From an uncultured Actinomycetes bacterium (GTDB lineage: Bacteria; Actinomycetota; Actinomycetes; UBA12327), in contig CAIXNN010000020.1 in assembly GCA_903920865.1 (NCBI GenBank), positions 1-33,861 on the forward strand: a stretch of DNA of 33,861 nt, written 5' to 3'. Positions 1 through 7,250 of this stretch are shown here, piece by piece. A model generated the notes under the pieces. It was not told where the DNA came from, ran no database searches, and saw only the letters and a list, made by a program, of their open reading frames with translations. The stretch's first letter is position 1, and each line of letters starts with the position of its first letter. Position numbers and translations under genes: made by a program.

Positions 1-51
1 GGCTACAGCAAGGAGCTGGTGCATCGCGACGATTTGGTCTTGCTGACCTAG
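1..51 (+). CDS. proB: Glutamate 5-kinase, C-terminal end only
   Basis: Only the last 16 codons are in the window, in frame 1, reading GYSKELVHRDDLVLLT before a TAG stop. The VHRDDLV ending is the usual C-terminus of actinobacterial glutamate 5-kinase (end of the PUA domain), which makes the first step of proline synthesis from glutamate. The assignment rests on this short tail, and on proA, which catalyses the next step, lying about 2.9 kb downstream on the same strand. In most actinobacteria I know, proB and proA are closer. The short match is the main uncertainty. Confidence 0.7.
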   Translation, partial: GYSKELVHRDDLVLLT

Positions 52-55
52 GAGT

Positions 56-71
56 GGGGACGTAGGTCCCC
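56..71 (+). terminator. Small GC-rich hairpin after proB
   Basis: GGGGAC and GTCCCC pair perfectly around the loop GTAG, five bases after the proB stop codon. There is no T-tract, so as an intrinsic terminator it is weak. It may mark the original end of the proB transcript before the inserted genes. Confidence 0.35.
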
Positions 72-127
72 TTGTGGATGCCGTCGAACCCTGCGATGGT
101 CAGTAGGGGCTTATCCGGAGCTTCTTA

Positions 128-601
128 GTGAACTTCCATGGAAGCTTGCGAACCGCTCGTTCCGAACCGTATGTGTGGACGTCGTCAAAGCACTTAGTTC
201 CGGTGTATTACACGCAAGCTCGTTCATCCGTTCCGGGATACGCCTCAGTGTGTGCGTCTGGGCAATCGACGACGACCTTTTGCGGATTAGCTGCCAGTCA
301 ACCGGATACCACGGTCCTGTATTGCGACACAACTGCTTGCGCAAGGAATCCAACTGTTGACAATGTTCACTTGATGAAAGGTCTGACTCGGGTGACGAAA
401 TCTTCAGGTTTGTGCACTCAGCCTGGAGACTCCGGTGGGGCAATATATGTTCCTGCGCTGGGTCCGCATGGCGAGCATGGCGGGGTTCGAGCTGTAGGAA
501 TTCTCAGCGGAGTAAGCACCAGTGACTACTGCACTGTCTTCTACACTCCGGTGTACGTGGCACAAAAACTTTTTCACGCGCGCATCCTGACTATTGGTTG
601 A
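128..601 (+). CDS. N-terminally truncated trypsin-like serine protease (S1 family remnant)
   Basis: The 157-residue product contains the S1 active-site serine motif PGDSGG at residues 99-104 (Ser102) and several cysteines spaced as in streptogrisin/alpha-lytic type proteases. It corresponds only to the C-terminal half of that fold. The signal peptide, pro-region and the half carrying the catalytic His and Asp are absent, because the proB stop lies only 76 bases upstream. A GTG start at 128 has GGAG seven bases before it. The same frame continues upstream through a TAG at 104-106, and the residues after that stop (GLIRSF) resemble the DYGLVR-type segment that follows the catalytic Asp in this family. 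The homology therefore seems to run across a stop codon, and this is probably a decaying pseudogene. Without His and Asp it could not be an active protease. Confidence 0.5.
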   Translation: MNFHGSLRTARSEPYVWTSSKHLVPVYYTQARSSVPGYASVCASGQSTTTFCGLAASQPDTTVLYCDTTACARNPTVDNVHLMKGLTRVTKSSGLCTQPGDSGGAIYVPALGPHGEHGGVRAVGILSGVSTSDYCTVFYTPVYVAQKLFHARILTIG

Positions 602-607
602 TCAAGG

Positions 608-1069
608 GTGGTGGTCCCTAAGCCCCGACGAACTTTTCGTTACGCAGTGTTGATTGCGCTGGTGGTTGCGCTAGTGGTTGGCGCAACTGCGGCGGGTATT
701 TACTACGTGAATCGCGTGCGCCCTAGGACTGCTCCTAAGGTTGAATTATCGTGTCCCAAGTCAACGCCAATTTCTGATGAGCGCATCAGCCCAGAATTCC
801 TAAATTTCACCCAGGCAGATGTGCGCGTCAGCGCCTTTGCTCCAGATACAGCAGTACTGCTTTGTGACTATCCAGGACCGATCTCGGCCTGGGCTGGCAA
901 GGCTGGTTCCGGTGGCGAGGTGTCCATTCCGCACCATGTTCAGGCCTGGCCGGCGGGCGCCAAACCAGGCGTTGGAAAGTTGACCTTTGTTCTTCTTGGC
1001 ACAAAGGCCAACGGCGATCGGCGAGTGATGGTTGAAGTCGTCGAATTTGCATCTACCTCAACCAGGTAG
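608..1069 (+). CDS. Membrane-anchored protein of unknown function
   Basis: I do not recognise this 153-residue protein. It begins with a basic stretch (KPRRTFR) and one hydrophobic segment at about residues 12-33, with no clear signal-peptidase site. The rest is a soluble, presumably extracytoplasmic domain of about 115 residues with two cysteines (SCPKS and LLCDYP) that could form a disulfide. It starts six bases after the stop of the protease remnant, so the two may be translationally coupled. GTG at 608 and GTG at 611 are both possible starts, and neither has a well-placed ribosome binding site. It lies inside the insertion between proB and proA. Confidence 0.6.
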   Translation: MVVPKPRRTFRYAVLIALVVALVVGATAAGIYYVNRVRPRTAPKVELSCPKSTPISDERISPEFLNFTQADVRVSAFAPDTAVLLCDYPGPISAWAGKAGSGGEVSIPHHVQAWPAGAKPGVGKLTFVLLGTKANGDRRVMVEVVEFASTSTR

Positions 1070-1162
1070 CGCCCAATTCGAAGGTCAAGGTCTGCACCGC
1101 CGAGCCTGAGTGCGCAGCGGGGGTGGTAGTCATTTTCGGCGTGCCGACCCTTGAAATTGCGC

Positions 1163-1191
1163 GGCTGGTGCCCGTTCACGGCACCATAGCC
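1163..1191. repeat. Inverted repeat abutting the start of the membrane-SDR gene
   Basis: GGTGCC (1167-1172) and GGCACC (1180-1185) pair perfectly around a seven-base loop. The stem extends with GGCT (1163-1166) against AGCC (1188-1191) after a two-base bulge. It ends two bases before the ATG at 1194. It could be an operator in the core promoter, or an RNA hairpin over the ribosome entry site. A smaller dyad, TCGGC-GT-GCCGA, lies a little further upstream. Confidence 0.5.
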
Positions 1192-1193
1192 AC

Positions 1194-2864
1194 ATGACCT
1201 TCATGATTAAAGATGCCAACTGGCCAGCCGCGATCGCCTTTGCAGCTCTTGGAATTGTTTTTGTGCTGTGGCTTAAGACGTACTTACGTGGCAAACAAGT
1301 CTGGCGCTACGACACCAAGGCGGCGTGGCTGCGCGCCTTCGCTGCTTTCTCTTTTGCTTGGGCCATTGCTATGGCAAGCGGAACAGTGCCGACGATCTTA
1401 GGCAATGCCTGGATCCTTCCCGGTCAAACCAGCGACATCTACTGGGTCATTTACACCATCGTCTTAACCGTTGTCGTCTTTGTGGGCTACTGGATCATCT
1501 GGCCCATCGGCACTTTGCCGCACGGCCGCAAAATCGTTTTCCCTGACACCTTCATTTTTGGTCTTTTGTGGGGAATCAGCGAAGGGTTGTTCTTTGGCTC
1601 GGTGTGGTTGCTTGCTCGGAGATTGTGGAACAACCTACTCAGCACACATCCCTTGATCAGCGACTATGCAACCTGCTTCACCGTCATCTTGGTGTTGTCG
1701 GCATTTATTGGCATGTGGCATGCCCTGTACTGGGATATCCATATCTCGCCAAACCACAACATCATTGAGTGGAATATCCGAAAGGTGTTGCTTGCACACA
1801 ACCCGAACTTGATCTTGGGCGCGATCTACATCACGATGTGGGAGAACCTGGGCATCTGGGTCGCGTTGCAGGCATTTGCCCTGCTCGGTTCAACCCTTGC
1901 CATGCCATTCCCGACCTGGCGTTATCCGCACCCAGCCGATCCGACCGGACCTGACATGGGTGAACCCACTGATGTTCCCACGGACATGAGTGGGCAAACG
2001 GTCATCGTCACCGGTGGAGCCAATGGGATGGGCGCGATGGCCTCTGCCATGTTGGCTGACCTTGGCGCAAACGTGGTGATCCTGGACAAGGACGAGCCAA
2101 ATGCTCGGGCCAACGCGCAAGCCATTGAGAAATCAACTGGAAAAGCCGCTGATGTGATCGTGGCCGACCTGAGTGTGCAATCGCAGGTTCGACAGGCGGC
2201 CAAAGACATCTTGGCGAAATATCCAAAGATTGATGTCTTGATCAATAATGCCGGCATCTTCACCGAGCTGTATTCGGAGGTTGATAACGGCGTGGAACGC
2301 ACGCTGGCCAACAACCACCTGGGCGGCTTCATGTTGACTCAGCTTTTGATGACTCGATTGCAAGAGTCCAAGGCGCGGGTTGTCTTTGTCAGTTCCGATG
2401 CGCACCGTCAAGCTATGAAGGTCAATTGGGATGACATCAATGGCAAAGCGCTATGGAAGGGCAAGGACCGCAATCCCAACGCGGGGTTTGCTCAATACAA
2501 CCTTTCCAAACTCTTTGTTGCATCGGCGGCTATTGAACTGGCTGAGCGTACGAAGGGCACTGGGGTCACCATTAACACCATCGCTCCTGGAGCCTTGATC
2601 CCGACCGGAATCTATGACGATGCCACCGGACCGTTGCCGCTGATCATTAAGTACTTCCGCCCCCTTCTGCGCCAACCGGAAAAGGCCATGATCACCTACA
2701 TATATTTGGCCACTTCGCCAGAGGTTGCCAATGCCAGCGGGTGGTATTGGAAGGACGGCAGATTCCTCGATGCCAGCGAGCTTGCAAGCAGTCAAGAGGT
2801 TCGCGATCAGGTGTGGGAATGGTCAATGAGTCAAACCGGCTTGAGTGCAGCAGCCAACTCGTAG
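1194..2864 (+). CDS. Six-helix membrane domain fused to a short-chain dehydrogenase/reductase
   Basis: The 556-residue product has two parts. Residues 1 to about 240 hold roughly six hydrophobic segments (about 9-30, 45-68, 82-108, 117-140, 158-182 and 205-235). Helix 5 and the following loop carry His176, His183 and His188. Residues from about 265 on are a classical SDR: the nucleotide-binding TGGANGMG at 273-280, NNAG at 351-354, Ser400/401 and the catalytic Tyr435 and Lys439 in a YxxxK motif. The SDR part looks like the retinol-dehydrogenase-like group, so it probably oxidises or reduces a lipophilic alcohol or carbonyl with NAD(P). The membrane half is not a family I can name, and the substrate is unknown. 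No Shine-Dalgarno is visible before the ATG. The gene lies between proB and proA, with no evident link to proline synthesis. Confidence 0.8.
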   Translation: MTFMIKDANWPAAIAFAALGIVFVLWLKTYLRGKQVWRYDTKAAWLRAFAAFSFAWAIAMASGTVPTILGNAWILPGQTSDIYWVIYTIVLTVVVFVGYWIIWPIGTLPHGRKIVFPDTFIFGLLWGISEGLFFGSVWLLARRLWNNLLSTHPLISDYATCFTVILVLSAFIGMWHALYWDIHISPNHNIIEWNIRKVLLAHNPNLILGAIYITMWENLGIWVALQAFALLGSTLAMPFPTWRYPHPADPTGPDMGEPTDVPTDMSGQTVIVTGGANGMGAMASAMLADLGANVVILDKDEPNARANAQAIEKSTGKAADVIVADLSVQSQVRQAAKDILAKYPKIDVLINNAGIFTELYSEVDNGVERTLANNHLGGFMLTQLLMTRLQESKARVVFVSSDAHRQAMKVNWDDINGKALWKGKDRNPNAGFAQYNLSKLFVASAAIELAERTKGTGVTINTIAPGALIPTGIYDDATGPLPLIIKYFRPLLRQPEKAMITYIYLATSPEVANASGWYWKDGRFLDASELASSQEVRDQVWEWSMSQTGLSAAANS

Positions 2865-2912
2865 GGATCTGCGCTTTGACCGTGCTGTGACCACCCGCCG
2901 CTGGCCTTGGCT

Positions 2913-2918
2913 TACCCT
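2913..2918 (+). promoter_or_regulatory. -10 element TACCCT for leaderless proA transcription
   Basis: TACCCT is followed by exactly six bases and then the proA ATG. No Shine-Dalgarno precedes the ATG. The arrangement TANNNT-N6-ATG recurs at comEA, at the HIT gene and at the leuA leader peptide in this window. It suggests proA has its own promoter inside the inserted segment and does not depend on readthrough from proB. Confidence 0.55.
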
Positions 2919-2924
2919 TGACCC

Positions 2925-4199
2925 ATGAGCATGACTGAGTTGGAAGCCATCACGCAGGTGTGTCAAAACGCGCGGCAGGCATCCTTTTCGCTCGCCTCAA
3001 TGAGTCGGGCCACCAAGGACGCGGCCCTGCGCACCATCGCAGATGCACTCGTGGCTGACACGGCGATCATTGTTGCCGCTAATGCGGCCGATGTTGAGCG
3101 CGCTACCAACGATGGCACCTCTGATGCGTTGATCGATCGCCTCACGTTGAACCCTGAGCGGCTCAAAGCCATCGCCGATGCATTGCGCGATGTTGCTGAA
3201 CTGCCAGACCCCATTGGCGAAGTTCTTCGCGGCTACACCTTGCCCAATGGTTTGCAGATCCGCCAAGTTCGGGTTCCCCTAGGTGTGGTCGGAATGATTT
3301 ATGAAGCCCGCCCCAATGTCACCGTTGATGCTGCTGGCCTGTGCTTGAAGTCTGGCAATGCTGCGCTTCTGCGCGGCTCGTCTTCGGCCTATGACACCAA
3401 TGTGGCTTTGGTTGCGGTCATGCAAGATGGACTCGAGGCCGCTGGATTGCCCCGCAATGCCATCCAGCTGGTGCCGGGCACAAGTCATGATTCGGTCAAA
3501 CACCTGATGGCTGCTCGCGGTTTGGTTGATGTCCTTATTCCGCGCGGTGGTGCAGGCTTGATCAAATCGGTGGTTGAAGGCTCAATCGTTCCGGTGATTG
3601 AAACTGGCGTTGGAAATTGCCACGTTTATGTCGATGCTGCTGCAGATATTGACAAGGCCATCAACATCATCGTCAATTCCAAGACTCAGCGGGTGAGCGT
3701 GTGTAATGCGGCTGAGACCTTGCTCGTACACGCAGACATCGCCCAAGAGTTTTTGCCCAAGGCCTTGGCAGCACTGAAGGAAAAGGGCGTCACCATCCAC
3801 GGCGATGAGGCCATCAAGCCGTATTGCACAGCAGCCGGGATTGAATTTGCTCCCGTTACGCAAGAGGATTGGTTTGCTGAGTTTTATTCGTTAGATTTGG
3901 CTGCCGGAATCGTAAACAGCGTTGAAGAGGCCATTGATCACATTCGCCGCTACACCAGTGGTCACACCGAAGCCATTGTCAGCGACAGCGCTAGTGCCAT
4001 CCAAACCTTTGTGTCCAATGTCGATTCGGCAGCTGTGATGATCAATGCCTCAACTCGATTCACCGATGGTGGTGAGTTTGGCTTTGGTGCCGAAATCGGT
4101 ATTTCAACCCAAAAACTGCATGCTCGTGGCCCGATGGGATTGGCTGAATTGACCTCAACAAAATTTATTGTCACCGGTGACGGTCACATCCGCGGCTAG
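2925..4199 (+). CDS. proA: Gamma-glutamyl phosphate reductase (glutamate-5-semialdehyde dehydrogenase)
   Basis: ProA reduces gamma-glutamyl phosphate with NADPH to glutamate-5-semialdehyde, the second step of proline synthesis in the cytoplasm. The 424-residue length is normal. Family features are the segment [15 protein letters not shown], the PRGGAGL region and the active-site cysteine Cys260 in the context [10 protein letters not shown]. The ATG at 2925 is preferred because it sits six bases after a TACCCT -10 box. An ATG two codons later would be a minor alternative. The gene is cut off from proB by the accessory insertion and is followed by the small membrane protein and nadD. Confidence 0.97.
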   Translation: MSMTELEAITQVCQNARQASFSLASMSRATKDAALRTIADALVADTAIIVAANAADVERATNDGTSDALIDRLTLNPERLKAIADALRDVAELPDPIGEVLRGYTLPNGLQIRQVRVPLGVVGMIYEARPNVTVDAAGLCLKSGNAALLRGSSSAYDTNVALVAVMQDGLEAAGLPRNAIQLVPGTSHDSVKHLMAARGLVDVLIPRGGAGLIKSVVEGSIVPVIETGVGNCHVYVDAAADIDKAINIIVNSKTQRVSVCNAAETLLVHADIAQEFLPKALAALKEKGVTIHGDEAIKPYCTAAGIEFAPVTQEDWFAEFYSLDLAAGIVNSVEEAIDHIRRYTSGHTEAIVSDSASAIQTFVSNVDSAAVMINASTRFTDGGEFGFGAEIGISTQKLHARGPMGLAELTSTKFIVTGDGHIRG

Positions 4200-4204
4200 T
4201 TGTC

Positions 4205-4210
4205 TAGACT
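4205..4210 (+). promoter_or_regulatory. -10 element TAGACT before the small membrane protein and nadD
   Basis: TAGACT lies five bases after the proA stop and thirty bases before the ATG at 4240. That leaves room for a short leader carrying the GGAG ribosome binding site at 4231-4234. The same hexamer occurs before hrcA. No good -35 is visible, so the call rests on the -10 and its position. Confidence 0.4.
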
Positions 4211-4239
4211 AAAGGCACATTCACAAACTTGGAGAAGTA

Positions 4240-4377
4240 ATGGTTCCGTTTTTGGCCGAAGGTTCACAGGAAGTTCAGAAGTCCTTCCCGCTGCCACCCA
4301 TTGGTTTTGGATTGCTAGCTCTAGGTGTGCTGATGCTCGCGCTTTACGTGGTCACTCGATTCAACCCAGATCGCTGA
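4240..4377 (+). CDS. 45-residue single-span membrane protein between proA and nadD
   Basis: An ATG at 4240 has GGAG five bases upstream and opens a frame of 45 codons. A short polar N-terminus with LPLPPIGFG leads into one hydrophobic helix (about residues 22-39), and the protein ends in a basic, polar tail (TRFNPDR). The LPLPP entry followed by one helix and a short charged tail resembles small hypothetical proteins I recall beside nadD in other actinobacteria, but I cannot name a function. Its stop is seven bases before the nadD GTG, which has no clear ribosome binding site of its own, so the two are probably translationally coupled. Its size means automatic annotation could miss it. Confidence 0.7.
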   Translation: MVPFLAEGSQEVQKSFPLPPIGFGLLALGVLMLALYVVTRFNPDR

Positions 4378-4384
4378 ATCTCTC

Positions 4385-4969
4385 GTGCGCATTGGGGTGA
4401 TGGGTGGAACCTTTGATCCACCACACCTTGGGCACTTGGCTGCAGCAACTGCCGCCCGCACCAAACTCTTTCTTGACTCTGTCGTTTTTGTTCCAGCCAA
4501 TGAGCCATGGCAAAAGACAAGTCAAAGCCCGGCCGCTGATCGCTTGGCCATGACTCGACTTGCGGTGCAAGGACATGACGGCTTTGAGGTCAGCGATGTT
4601 GATCTAACGCGCGGGGGCCCCACGTACACGGTCGATACCCTCACCGATCTTCATGCTGAATATGGGCCGCATGCGCAGTTGTACTTGCTCCTGGGTGCCG
4701 ATGCCGTAGCTAACCTGATGTCTTGGCATCGTGCATTGGAATTGCCCTTGCTTGCCAAGCTCATTGCCCTTTCGCGTCCCGGTCATGCGCTGGAGATCCC
4801 CACTGAATTCGCCGACACCATTGAGGTGGTCTCAATTGAGGCTTTAGATATTTCGTCAACGATGTGCCGTGAGTTGCTGCAATCGGGGCGCAGCGCTGAT
4901 CAATGGGTGAGGGAGAATGTGCTGACCTATGCCGCAGATGCGGGACTTTATTCAACCGTGAGAGGCTAG
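4385..4969 (+). CDS. nadD: Nicotinate-nucleotide adenylyltransferase
   Basis: NadD adenylates nicotinic acid mononucleotide to deamido-NAD in NAD synthesis. The 194-residue product starts with the nucleotidyltransferase signature GGTFDPPHLGH (residues 7-17, with the two catalytic His) and has the C-terminal ISST motif near residue 155. Length and motifs are complete. It uses a GTG start at 4385 without a clear Shine-Dalgarno, seven bases after the stop of the small membrane protein. It is followed by rsfS and the phosphatase, the order also found in Mycobacterium. Confidence 0.96.
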   Translation: MRIGVMGGTFDPPHLGHLAAATAARTKLFLDSVVFVPANEPWQKTSQSPAADRLAMTRLAVQGHDGFEVSDVDLTRGGPTYTVDTLTDLHAEYGPHAQLYLLLGADAVANLMSWHRALELPLLAKLIALSRPGHALEIPTEFADTIEVVSIEALDISSTMCRELLQSGRSADQWVRENVLTYAADAGLYSTVRG

Positions 4970-4997
4970 ACCCCTACCGATCCACGACGGAGGATGA

Positions 4998-5390
4998 GTG
5001 AGCGCAACACCTCGGGCTATTGAAGTCGCCATCGCTGCGGCAGAAGCTGCTTCAGACAAACTAGCCCAGGACATCGTGGCTATCGATGTCAGCGATCAAC
5101 TCGTCATCACCGACATCTTTGTCATCTGCTCTGGCAATAACGAGCGTCAAGTCAAAGCAATCGTCGATGAGGTCGAAAAGCAGCTTCACCAAATCGGCGT
5201 TCGCCGCATTCGACGTGAGGGCCATGCCGAAGGTCGCTGGGTGCTTCTTGATTTCGGTGACATCGTGGTTCATGTTCAGTTAGCTGAAGAGCGAGTTTTC
5301 TACGATCTTGAACGGCTGTGGGGGGATTGTCCAAGCGTTGAATTGCCCCAGGCCGTGAATCAGCACACCGCCGCTGCTCAAGATGCGTGA
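4998..5390 (+). CDS. rsfS: Ribosomal silencing factor RsfS
   Basis: RsfS binds ribosomal protein uL14 on the large subunit and blocks subunit joining when nutrients are short. The 130-residue protein shows the family pattern: the VIDVSDQLVITDIFVICSG-type core near residues 28-48, RREGHAEGRWVLLDFGDIVVHV, and ERVFYDLERLW near the end. The GTG start at 4998 has GGAGG four bases upstream. It lies 28 bases after nadD and three bases before the phosphatase gene, so the three are probably one transcript. Confidence 0.95.
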   Translation: MSATPRAIEVAIAAAEAASDKLAQDIVAIDVSDQLVITDIFVICSGNNERQVKAIVDEVEKQLHQIGVRRIRREGHAEGRWVLLDFGDIVVHVQLAEERVFYDLERLWGDCPSVELPQAVNQHTAAAQDA

Positions 5391-5393
5391 TGT

Positions 5394-6035
5394 ATGACCC
5401 GCATAGTGTGGTTAAGGCACGGTCGAACGGCGTGGAATCAAGAAGGCAGATTTCAAGGCCAGATTGATATTCCTCTCGATGACATTGGGCAGGCACAAGC
5501 TGAGCGCGCCGCTTCCTATTTAATCCACCTAGAACCAAGCGTGATCGTAAGTTCAGACCTTGAGCGCGCGGTTCAAACTGCCAGGCCGCTTGCTGACTTA
5601 GCGGGGATCTCCATTTCCACCGATGCCCGGTTGCGCGAAACCCATGCTGGAAGTTGGCAGGGATTAACCCACGGTGAAATCCGTGAGCAATTTGGCCCGA
5701 GTCTGGATCAGTGGACTGCCGGAGTTGATGTGCGTCCTGGTGGGGGAGAGACTCGACGTGAAGTTGGACAGCGGGTCAGCGAATCGGTAGCCGAGTACGT
5801 AGACACCCATGAGGGCAAAACCATCGTGGTGGTAACTCATGGTGGGTCAGCCCGCGCCGGAATCGGGATGTTGCTGGGACTGCCCGATCACCTGTGGCTT
5901 TCGTTGGGGGTGCTGGCGAACTGCTCGTGGTCGATCATGACCCCATCAGGTCACCAGCCACCTGCACCCCCGTGGAGACTGACCGAGTACAACGCTGGCA
6001 GTTTGCCAGCGCCGGTGCTTGGTGATGATCGCTAG
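5394..6035 (+). CDS. Histidine phosphatase of the phosphoglycerate mutase family
   Basis: The 213-residue enzyme has the phosphatase signature RHGRT with the phospho-accepting His9 near the N-terminus, SSDLERAVQTA in the middle, the acid LRE near residues 82-84 and a second catalytic histidine, His149, in VVTHGG. In Mycobacterium the gene in this place after rsfS encodes glucosyl-3-phosphoglycerate phosphatase (GpgP), which acts in methylglucose lipopolysaccharide synthesis. That is the best guess here, but the family is broad and position alone does not prove the substrate. It starts three bases after the rsfS stop. The C-terminal 30 residues are proline-rich and less conserved. Confidence 0.88.
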   Translation: MTRIVWLRHGRTAWNQEGRFQGQIDIPLDDIGQAQAERAASYLIHLEPSVIVSSDLERAVQTARPLADLAGISISTDARLRETHAGSWQGLTHGEIREQFGPSLDQWTAGVDVRPGGGETRREVGQRVSESVAEYVDTHEGKTIVVVTHGGSARAGIGMLLGLPDHLWLSLGVLANCSWSIMTPSGHQPPAPPWRLTEYNAGSLPAPVLGDDR

Positions 6036-6040
6036 CCCAT

Positions 6041-6070
6041 TCGTCACCAAAAGTTGTGCGCAGTTATGCT
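6041..6070 (+). promoter_or_regulatory. Possible promoter of tRNA-Ala
   Basis: TATGCT at 6065-6070 is a fair -10, eighteen bases before the mature tRNA 5' end. TCGTCA at 6041-6046 is a weak -35 at 18-base spacing. The call rests mainly on position. Confidence 0.3.
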
Positions 6071-6088
6071 GTGACCCTCGTTGAAAGC

Positions 6089-6161
6089 GGGGCTGTGGCG
6101 CAGCTGGTAGCGCACCTGCATGGCATGCAGGGGGTCAGGGGTTCGAGTCCCCTCAGCTCCA
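6089..6161 (+). tRNA. tRNA-Ala (anticodon GGC)
   Basis: A complete cloverleaf is visible. The acceptor stem GGGGCTG pairs with CAGCTCC with one G-U. The D-arm is GCGC...GCGC. The anticodon stem CCTGC/GCAGG encloses the loop ATGGCAT with anticodon GGC, and the T-arm contains GGTTCGAGTCC. The discriminator is A, and CCA is not encoded (the next bases are CAAAG). GGC reads the alanine codons GCC and GCU. The tRNA has 73 bases. A weak hairpin (GATTC/GAATC) lies just downstream. Confidence 0.96.
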
Positions 6162-6223
6162 CAAAGTCTTAGATTCACTCAGAATCAGTCGGCTCATCGC
6201 GTTGTGTATCGCCTACGACAATC

Positions 6224-6259
6224 CCCAGGCTCAACGTGCCGTCGCGCTCTAAGCCTGGG
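6224..6259. terminator. Inverted repeat between tRNA-Ala and the convergent fkbM gene
   Basis: CCCAGGCT (6224-6231) and AGCCTGGG (6252-6259) form a perfect 8-bp stem around a 20-base loop, overlapping the stop codon of the minus-strand gene. It could end transcription from either side. There is no T-tract, so the role is uncertain. Confidence 0.35.
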
Positions 6260-7040
6260 CGACTGCTTCCATCCAGACATCTCGCCGCACGAAGACCGTG
6301 TTGATGCAATCCTTAAAGACAATGTGGTAACCGCTATCGAGAATGTGCAAACCCAATTGGGCATCTTTGCCAGCCGTGGTCGACAAGTCCGGATGCGTAT
6401 CGGCGAGCTCAATGATCAGCAGGCGCGGGCGCCATTTACTAAGGTCAAAACCTGCGAAGACTTCAGTTTCTAATCCCTCCACGTCCACAACTAGAACTTC
6501 AAACCCTTCAACGATACTTCGAGAATCGAGAAAATCGTTGAGCGTCTGGCACGGAACCACGACCTGAGAAGTTGTTAATGCATCAGAGGCCCAATCAATC
6601 GTTGAATATTCGGCAAAAACGTCCGCATTTCCGGTGGTCAGCGTTCCCGCAAGTTTCAAGGTGATGCTGTCAGTTCCTGGCGCGCCGATGGCCGATTCGA
6701 TGACTTCAATATGTGGATGTGTTGAGTGGTTGGCCCGGCATCGCTCAGCTAAGTAAGGGACGGGTTCAAGCATGAATCCGTTCCACCCGCGCTCAGCCAG
6801 CCCCCAGGTATTGCTTACGAAAGTTCCATCGTAAGCGCCGACCTCAACGAAGGTACCCGATTCGCGTTCACCCAAGAATCGGGAAAACAAGAACCACAGG
6901 TACGGGATTTGACAGGATTCCTGTTGCGGGTAGTAGGCCCTTGATCGAGCCAGTTCGTCAGAGGAGCGGGGAGCAATAATTCGTGAAATCCTGTGGCGAA
7001 CGCCACGCTGAATCCGCGTGATTGAGCTATTGGTTGGCAT
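6249..7040 (-). CDS. FkbM-family SAM-dependent methyltransferase
   Basis: The 263-residue protein has the FkbM pattern: FVEVGAYDG (the SAM-binding glycine loop) at about residues 64-72, FMLEPVP after the next strand, VIESAIG, and VLVVDVEGLETEV followed by LLIIE near the C-terminal third. Enzymes of this family methylate sugar or other hydroxyl groups on glycans, lipids and antibiotics, so a cell-envelope glycan is a reasonable but unproven substrate. AGGGAG lies seven bases before the ATG. The gene stands alone on the minus strand, convergent with tRNA-Ala and divergent from the lysozyme gene. No other glycan genes are near, so its context is no help. Confidence 0.85.
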   Translation of the reverse strand: MPTNSSITRIQRGVRHRISRIIAPRSSDELARSRAYYPQQESCQIPYLWFLFSRFLGERESGTFVEVGAYDGTFVSNTWGLAERGWNGFMLEPVPYLAERCRANHSTHPHIEVIESAIGAPGTDSITLKLAGTLTTGNADVFAEYSTIDWASDALTTSQVVVPCQTLNDFLDSRSIVEGFEVLVVDVEGLETEVFAGFDLSKWRPRLLIIELADTHPDLSTTAGKDAQLGLHILDSGYHIVFKDCINTVFVRRDVWMEAVAQA

Positions 7041-7250
7041 TCTCGTTCTCCCTGGGTTCTGCCCGTAGTGGTTTTCAGGATAGCCCTGAGCTGCTGTTGT
7101 GGCATGAAAGTCTGCATGGATCCTGATTTCCGTTCAGGGCCCGGGGATTTACTAGAGCCTGAGAAGAGCTTTTTGCGTTCATTGCTCGCAAGGTGCGACT
7201 TGATTTCTCAGTTGCAGGTGCCGATACAGTAGTGAATCGGAGGTTGAATC
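7041..7250. promoter_or_regulatory. Divergent promoter region of fkbM and the lysozyme gene
   Basis: For fkbM, TATCCT on the minus strand (7077-7082) would give a leader of about 30 bases. For the lysozyme gene, TACAGT at 7225-7230 is a good -10 with TTGATT at 7200-7205 as a possible -35 (19-base spacing). GGAGG at 7239-7243 is the ribosome binding site. No other structure is clear in this 210-base gap. Confidence 0.4.

Noticed and set aside
1922-2332. Long open frames on the minus strand opposite the dehydrogenase and similar antisense frames elsewhere
   Set aside because: They are codon-bias shadows of well-supported genes and show no protein-family features.
7104-7232. 42-codon frame between fkbM and the lysozyme gene
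   Set aside because: It has no ribosome binding site and no recognisable features, and it overlaps the likely lysozyme promoter.
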